Source: Siphonodentalium dalli (Eukaryota > Mollusca > Scaphopoda > Gadilida > Siphonodentaliidae). From it: a stretch of DNA of 64,000 nucleotides. The stretch spans positions 2,542,001-2,606,000 of the forward strand of contig CP136061.1 in assembly GCA_032622095.1 (NCBI GenBank), given 5' to 3'. The position numbers were made by a program, and so were the translations under genes. Below are positions 59,801-64,000 of this stretch, piece after piece; position 1 is the stretch's first letter, and each line of letters opens with the position of its first letter. Under the pieces are notes generated by a model. It did no database searches. It saw nothing but the letters and a program-made list of their open reading frames with translations, and had not been told where the DNA came from.

Positions 59801-60500
59801 GGTGGCATATTGATAATACATACCTATAAGACTCACATAAGGACGGTGGCATATTGATAATGCATACCTATAAGACTCACATAAGGACGGTGGCATATTG
59901 ATAATACATACCTATAAGACTCACATAAGGACGGTGGCATATTGATAATGCATACCTATAAGACTCACATAAGGAAGGTGGCATATTGATAATGCATACC
60001 TATAAGACTCACATAAGGACGGTGGCATATTGATAATGCATACCTATAAGACTCACATAAGGACGGTGGCATATTGATAATGCATACCTATAAGACTCAC
60101 ATAAGGAAGGTGGCATATTGATAATGCATACCTATAAGACACACATAAGGACGGTGGCATATTGATAATGCATACCTATAAGACTCACATAAGGACGGTG
60201 GCATATTGATAATGCATACCTATAAGACTCACATAAGGACGGTGCATATTGATAATACATACCTATAAGACTCACATAAGGAAGGTGGCATATTGATAAT
60301 ACATACCTATTAGACAGACATAAGGACGGTGGCATATTGATAATACATACCTATAAGACAGACATAAGGACGGTGGCATATTGATAATACATACCTATAA
60401 GACTCACATAAGGCCGGTGGCATATTGATAATACATACCTATAAGACACACATAAGGAAGGTGGCATATTGATAATACATACCTATAAGACAGACATAAG
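53880..60500 (-). repeat. GTGGCATA / AATGCATA-rich subarray
   Basis: In this interval GTGGCATA and AATGCATA are far more frequent than elsewhere, GACTGACA is nearly absent, and most units are 44 bp. The marker ACACATATAAGGCCGG recurs at about 55651, 55783, 56091, 56311, 56663 and 57323 with offsets of 132, 308, 220, 352 and 660 bp, all multiples of 44. A dimer with GTGCATA and AATCCATA is duplicated at 87 bp (about 54981 and 55068). The zone looks like a separately homogenised subfamily. Confidence 0.7.
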
Positions 60501-61079
60501 GACGGTGGCATATTGATAATACATACCTATAAGACACACATAAGGACGGTGGCATATTGATAATACATACCTATAAGACTCACATAAGGACGGTGACATA
60601 TTGATAATACATACCTATAAGACACACATAAGGAAGGTGACATATTGATAATGCATACCTATAAGACACACATAAGGACGGTGACATATTGATAATCCAT
60701 ACCTATAAGACTGACATAAGGACGGTGACATATTGATAATGCATACCTATAAGACTCACATAAGGACGGTGACATATTGATAATGCATACCTATAAGACT
60801 CACATAAGGACGGTGACATATTGATAATGCATACCTATAAGACTCACATAAGGACGGTGACATATTGATAATACATACCTATAAGACACACATAAGGACG
60901 GTGACATATTGATAATACATACCTATAAGACACACATAAGGACGGTGACATATTGATAATACATACCTATAAGACTGACATAAGGACGGTGACATATTGA
61001 TAATACATACCTATAAGACTGACATAAGGACGGTGACATATTGATAATACATACCTATAAGACACACATAAGGACGGTG

Positions 61080-61800
61080 ACATATTGATAATACATACCT
61101 ATAAGACTGACATAAGGAAGGTGACATATTGATAATCCATACCTATAAGACTCACATAAGGACGGTGACATATTGATAATACATACCTATAAGACTCACA
61201 TAAGGACGGTGACATATTGATAATACATACCTATAAGACACACATAAGGACGGTGACATATTGATAATACATACCTATAAGACACACATAAGGACGGTGA
61301 CATATTGATAATACATACCTATAAGACTCACATAAGGTCGGTGGATATTGATAATACATACCTATAAGACTGACATAAGGACGGTGTATATTGATAATAC
61401 ATACCTATAAGACTCACATAAGGACGGTGACATATTGATAATACATACCTATAAGACACACATAAGGACGGTGACATATTGATAATACATACCTATAAGA
61501 CTGACATAAGGAAGGTGACATATTGATAATCCATACCTATAAGACTCACATAAGGACGGTGACATATTGATAATACATACCTATAAGACTCACATAAGGA
61601 CGGTGACATATTGATAATACATACCTATAAGACACACATAAGGACGGTGACATATTGATAATACATACCTATAAGACACACATAAGGACGGTGACATATT
61701 GATAATACATACCTATAAGACTCACATAAGGTCGGTGGATATTGATAATACATACCTATAAGACTGACATAAGGACGGTGTATATTGATAATACATACCT
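61080..61800 (-). repeat. 9-mer (394-bp) higher-order duplication
   Basis: AATCCATACC at 61137 and 61531 and AAGGTCGG at 61334 and 61728 are both offset 394 bp (nine units, two of 43 bp). The intervening order of unit types is the same. GACTGACA units, rare from 46 to 60 kb, are common again here. Confidence 0.8.
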
Positions 61801-63320
61801 ATAAGACTCACATAAGGAAGGTGACATATTGATAATACATACCTATAAGACTCACATAAGGACGGTGTATATTGATAATGTATACCTATAAGACTCACAT
61901 AAGGAAGGTGGCATATTGATAATACATACCTATAAGACTGACATAAGGACGGTGGCATATTGATAATACATACCTATAAGACTCACATAAGGACGGTGAC
62001 ATATTGATAATACATACCTATAGGACTCACATAAGGACGGTGACATATTGATAATACATACCTATAAGACTCACATAAGGACGGTGTATATTGATAATGT
62101 ATACCTATAAGACTCACATAAGGAAGGTGGCATATTGATAATACATACCTATAAGACTGACATAAGGACGGTGGCATATTGATAATACATACCTATAAGA
62201 CTCACATAAGGACGGTGACATATTGATAATACATACCTATAAGACTCACATAAGGACGGTGACATATTGATAATACATACCTATAAGACTCACATAAGGA
62301 CGGTGACATATTGATAATACATACCTATAAGACTCACATAAGGACGGTGTATATTGATAATGTATACCTATAAGACACACATAAGGAAGGTGGCATATTG
62401 ATAATACATACCTATAAGACTGACATAAGGACGGTGTATATTGATAATGCATACCTATAAGACTCACATAAGGACGGTGTATATTGATAATGTATACCTA
62501 TAAGACTCACATAAGGAAGGTGGCATATTGATAATACATACCTATAAGACTGACATAAGGACGGTGTATATTGATAATGCATACCTATAAGACTCACATA
62601 AGGACGGTGACATATTGATAATACATACCTATAAGACTCACATAAGGAAGGTGGCATATTGATAATACATACCTATAAGACTCACATAAGGAAGGTGGCA
62701 TATTGATAATGTATACCTATAAGACACACATAAGGAAGGTGGCATATTGATAATACATACATATAAGACTCACATAAGGACGGTGGCATATTGATAATAC
62801 ATACCTATAAGACTCACATAAGGACGGTGGCATATTGATAATACATACCTATAAGACTCACATAAGGACGGTGTATATTGATAATGTATACCTATAAGAC
62901 ACACATAAGGACGGTGTATATTGATAATGTATACCTATAAGACTCACATAAGGAAGGTGGCATATTGATAATACATACCTATAAGACTCACATAAGGAAG
63001 GTGGCATATTGATAATACATACCTATAAGACTCACATAAGGACGGTGACATATTGATAATACATACCTATAAGACTCACATAAGGACGGTGTATATTGAT
63101 AATGTATACCTATAAGACACACATAAGGACGGTGTATATTGATAATGTATACCTATAAGACTCACATAAGGAAGGTGGCATATTGATAATACATACCTAT
63201 AAGACTGACATAAGGACGGTGTATATTGATAATGCATACCTATAAGACTCACATAAGGACGGTGACATATTGATAATACATACCTATAAGACTCACATAA
63301 GGACGGTGACATATTGATAA
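61800..63320 (-). repeat. GTGTATA + AATGTATA subarray
   Basis: Repeated cassettes of GTGTATATTGATAATGTATA, then AAGGAAGG with GTGGCATA, then GACTGACATAAGG occur near 61867, 62083, 62346, 62468, 62871 and 63085. Local copies at 61860-61970 and 62080-62190 are nearly identical. The combination GTGTATA with AATGTATA is concentrated in this interval. Confidence 0.65.
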
Positions 63321-64000
63321 TACATACCTATAAGACTCACATAAGGACGGTGACATATTGATAATACATACCTATAAGACTGACATAAGGACGGTGTATA
63401 TTGATAATACATACCTATAAGACTCACATAAGGACGGTGACATATTGATAATACATACCTATAAGACTCACATAAGGACGGTGTATATTGATAATGTATA
63501 CCTATAAGACTCACATAAGGACGGTGGCATATTGATAATACATACCTATAAGACTGACATAAGGAAGGTGGCATATTGATAATACATACCTATAAGACTC
63601 ACATAAGGAAGGTGGCATATTGATAATGCATACCTATAAGACTGACATAAGGACGGTGGCATATTGATAATACATACCTATAATACTCACATAAGGAAGG
63701 TGGCATATTGATAATACATACCTATAAGACTCACATAAGGAAGGTGACATATTGATAATACATACCTATAAGACTCACACAAGGAAGGTGACATATTGAT
63801 AATACATACCTATAAGACTCACATAAGGACGGTGTATATTGATAATACATACCTATAAGACTCACATAAGGAAGGTGACATATTGATAATACATACCTAT
63901 AAGACTGACATAAGGACGGTGACATATTGATAATACATACCTATAAGACTCACATAAGGAAGGTGACATATTGATAATACATACCTATAAGACTCACATA

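Larger units (their letters stand above)
7505..64000 (-). repeat. 43/44-bp satellite array, main segment
   Basis: About 56.5 kb of uninterrupted units, roughly 1,290 copies, running past the window end. On the plus strand the unit is ACATACCTATAAGACTCACA then TAAGGACGGTGACATATTGA then TAAT (44 bp, about 34 percent GC); this is the reverse complement of the left segment. Variation is concentrated at four places: GACTCACA / GACTGACA / GACACACA; AAGGACGG / AAGGAAGG / AAGGCCGG / AAGGTCGG; GTGACATA / GTGGCATA (44 bp) against GTGGATA / GTGTATA / GTGCATA (43 bp); and AATACATA / AATGCATA / AATGTATA / AATCCATA. I saw no inserted transposon or gene anywhere in it. Reading frames of 60-210 residues are phase effects. 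Confidence 0.98.

Noticed and set aside
3200-64000. CRISPR array
   Set aside because: Repeats are contiguous with no unique spacers, and the flank is eukaryotic in character.
3200-64000. Telomeric repeat or CENP-B-box satellite
   Set aside because: No TTAGGG-type tracts, and no match to the CENP-B box core (TTCG....A..CGGG) in the unit. A centromeric role remains possible but is not shown.

Overview
The window is eukaryotic DNA with almost no gene content. It is best read as the edge of a very large tandem-repeat (satellite) array in an invertebrate genome. The left 3.2 kb is AT-rich, single-copy-like DNA carrying several degenerate dispersed repeats. One is a three-copy block of about 127-129 bp rich in GGTCA motifs, followed by CAGACAGA-type simple sequence. 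In general knowledge such blocks are common in molluscan, especially bivalve, genomes. There are also long G/C runs inside a dispersed element. I see no bacterial gene organisation, Shine-Dalgarno sites, operons or CRISPR. The bivalve assignment is an inference, not a demonstration.

Layout: (1) 1-3199, unique flank. It holds a 23-bp direct repeat, two inverted copies of a G-run element (about 544-680 and 2086-2185), one weak zinc-finger-like open segment (1070-1354), the GGTCA block (2340-2725), simple sequence (2722-2810) and an imperfect palindrome (2889-2991). (2) 3200-7404, tandem array in one orientation, about 97 units. The outer part is mostly 43-bp units; toward the gap it changes to a 43/44-bp mixture. 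(3) 7405-7504, exactly 100 N, an assembly gap. (4) 7505-64000, the same repeat in the opposite orientation, mostly 44 bp with a 43-bp class, roughly 1,290 units, running off the end of the window. About 60.7 kb (95 percent) of the window is therefore one repeat family of about 34 percent GC.

The array has internal structure. Rare diagnostic variants recur at exact unit multiples, showing nested higher-order repeats: 87- and 88-bp dimers, 7-, 9-, 13-, 15- and 18-mers, and a block of about 1.25 kb copied at 2,725 bp. Some tracts are nearly homogeneous (23.3-24.3 kb) and some variants are private to one interval (TTGCCATG only at 43.7-53.7 kb). This fits unequal exchange or local segmental amplification.

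The many repetitive reading frames in the array are a by-product. The repeat-strand consensus has one stop (TAG) that is met in only one of three phases, and 43+44 = 87 bp keeps a phase open. I do not call these genes. The main points for follow-up are the orientation switch at the gap (misjoin or genuine inversion), the array's possible centromeric or heterochromatic role, and its higher-order structure.
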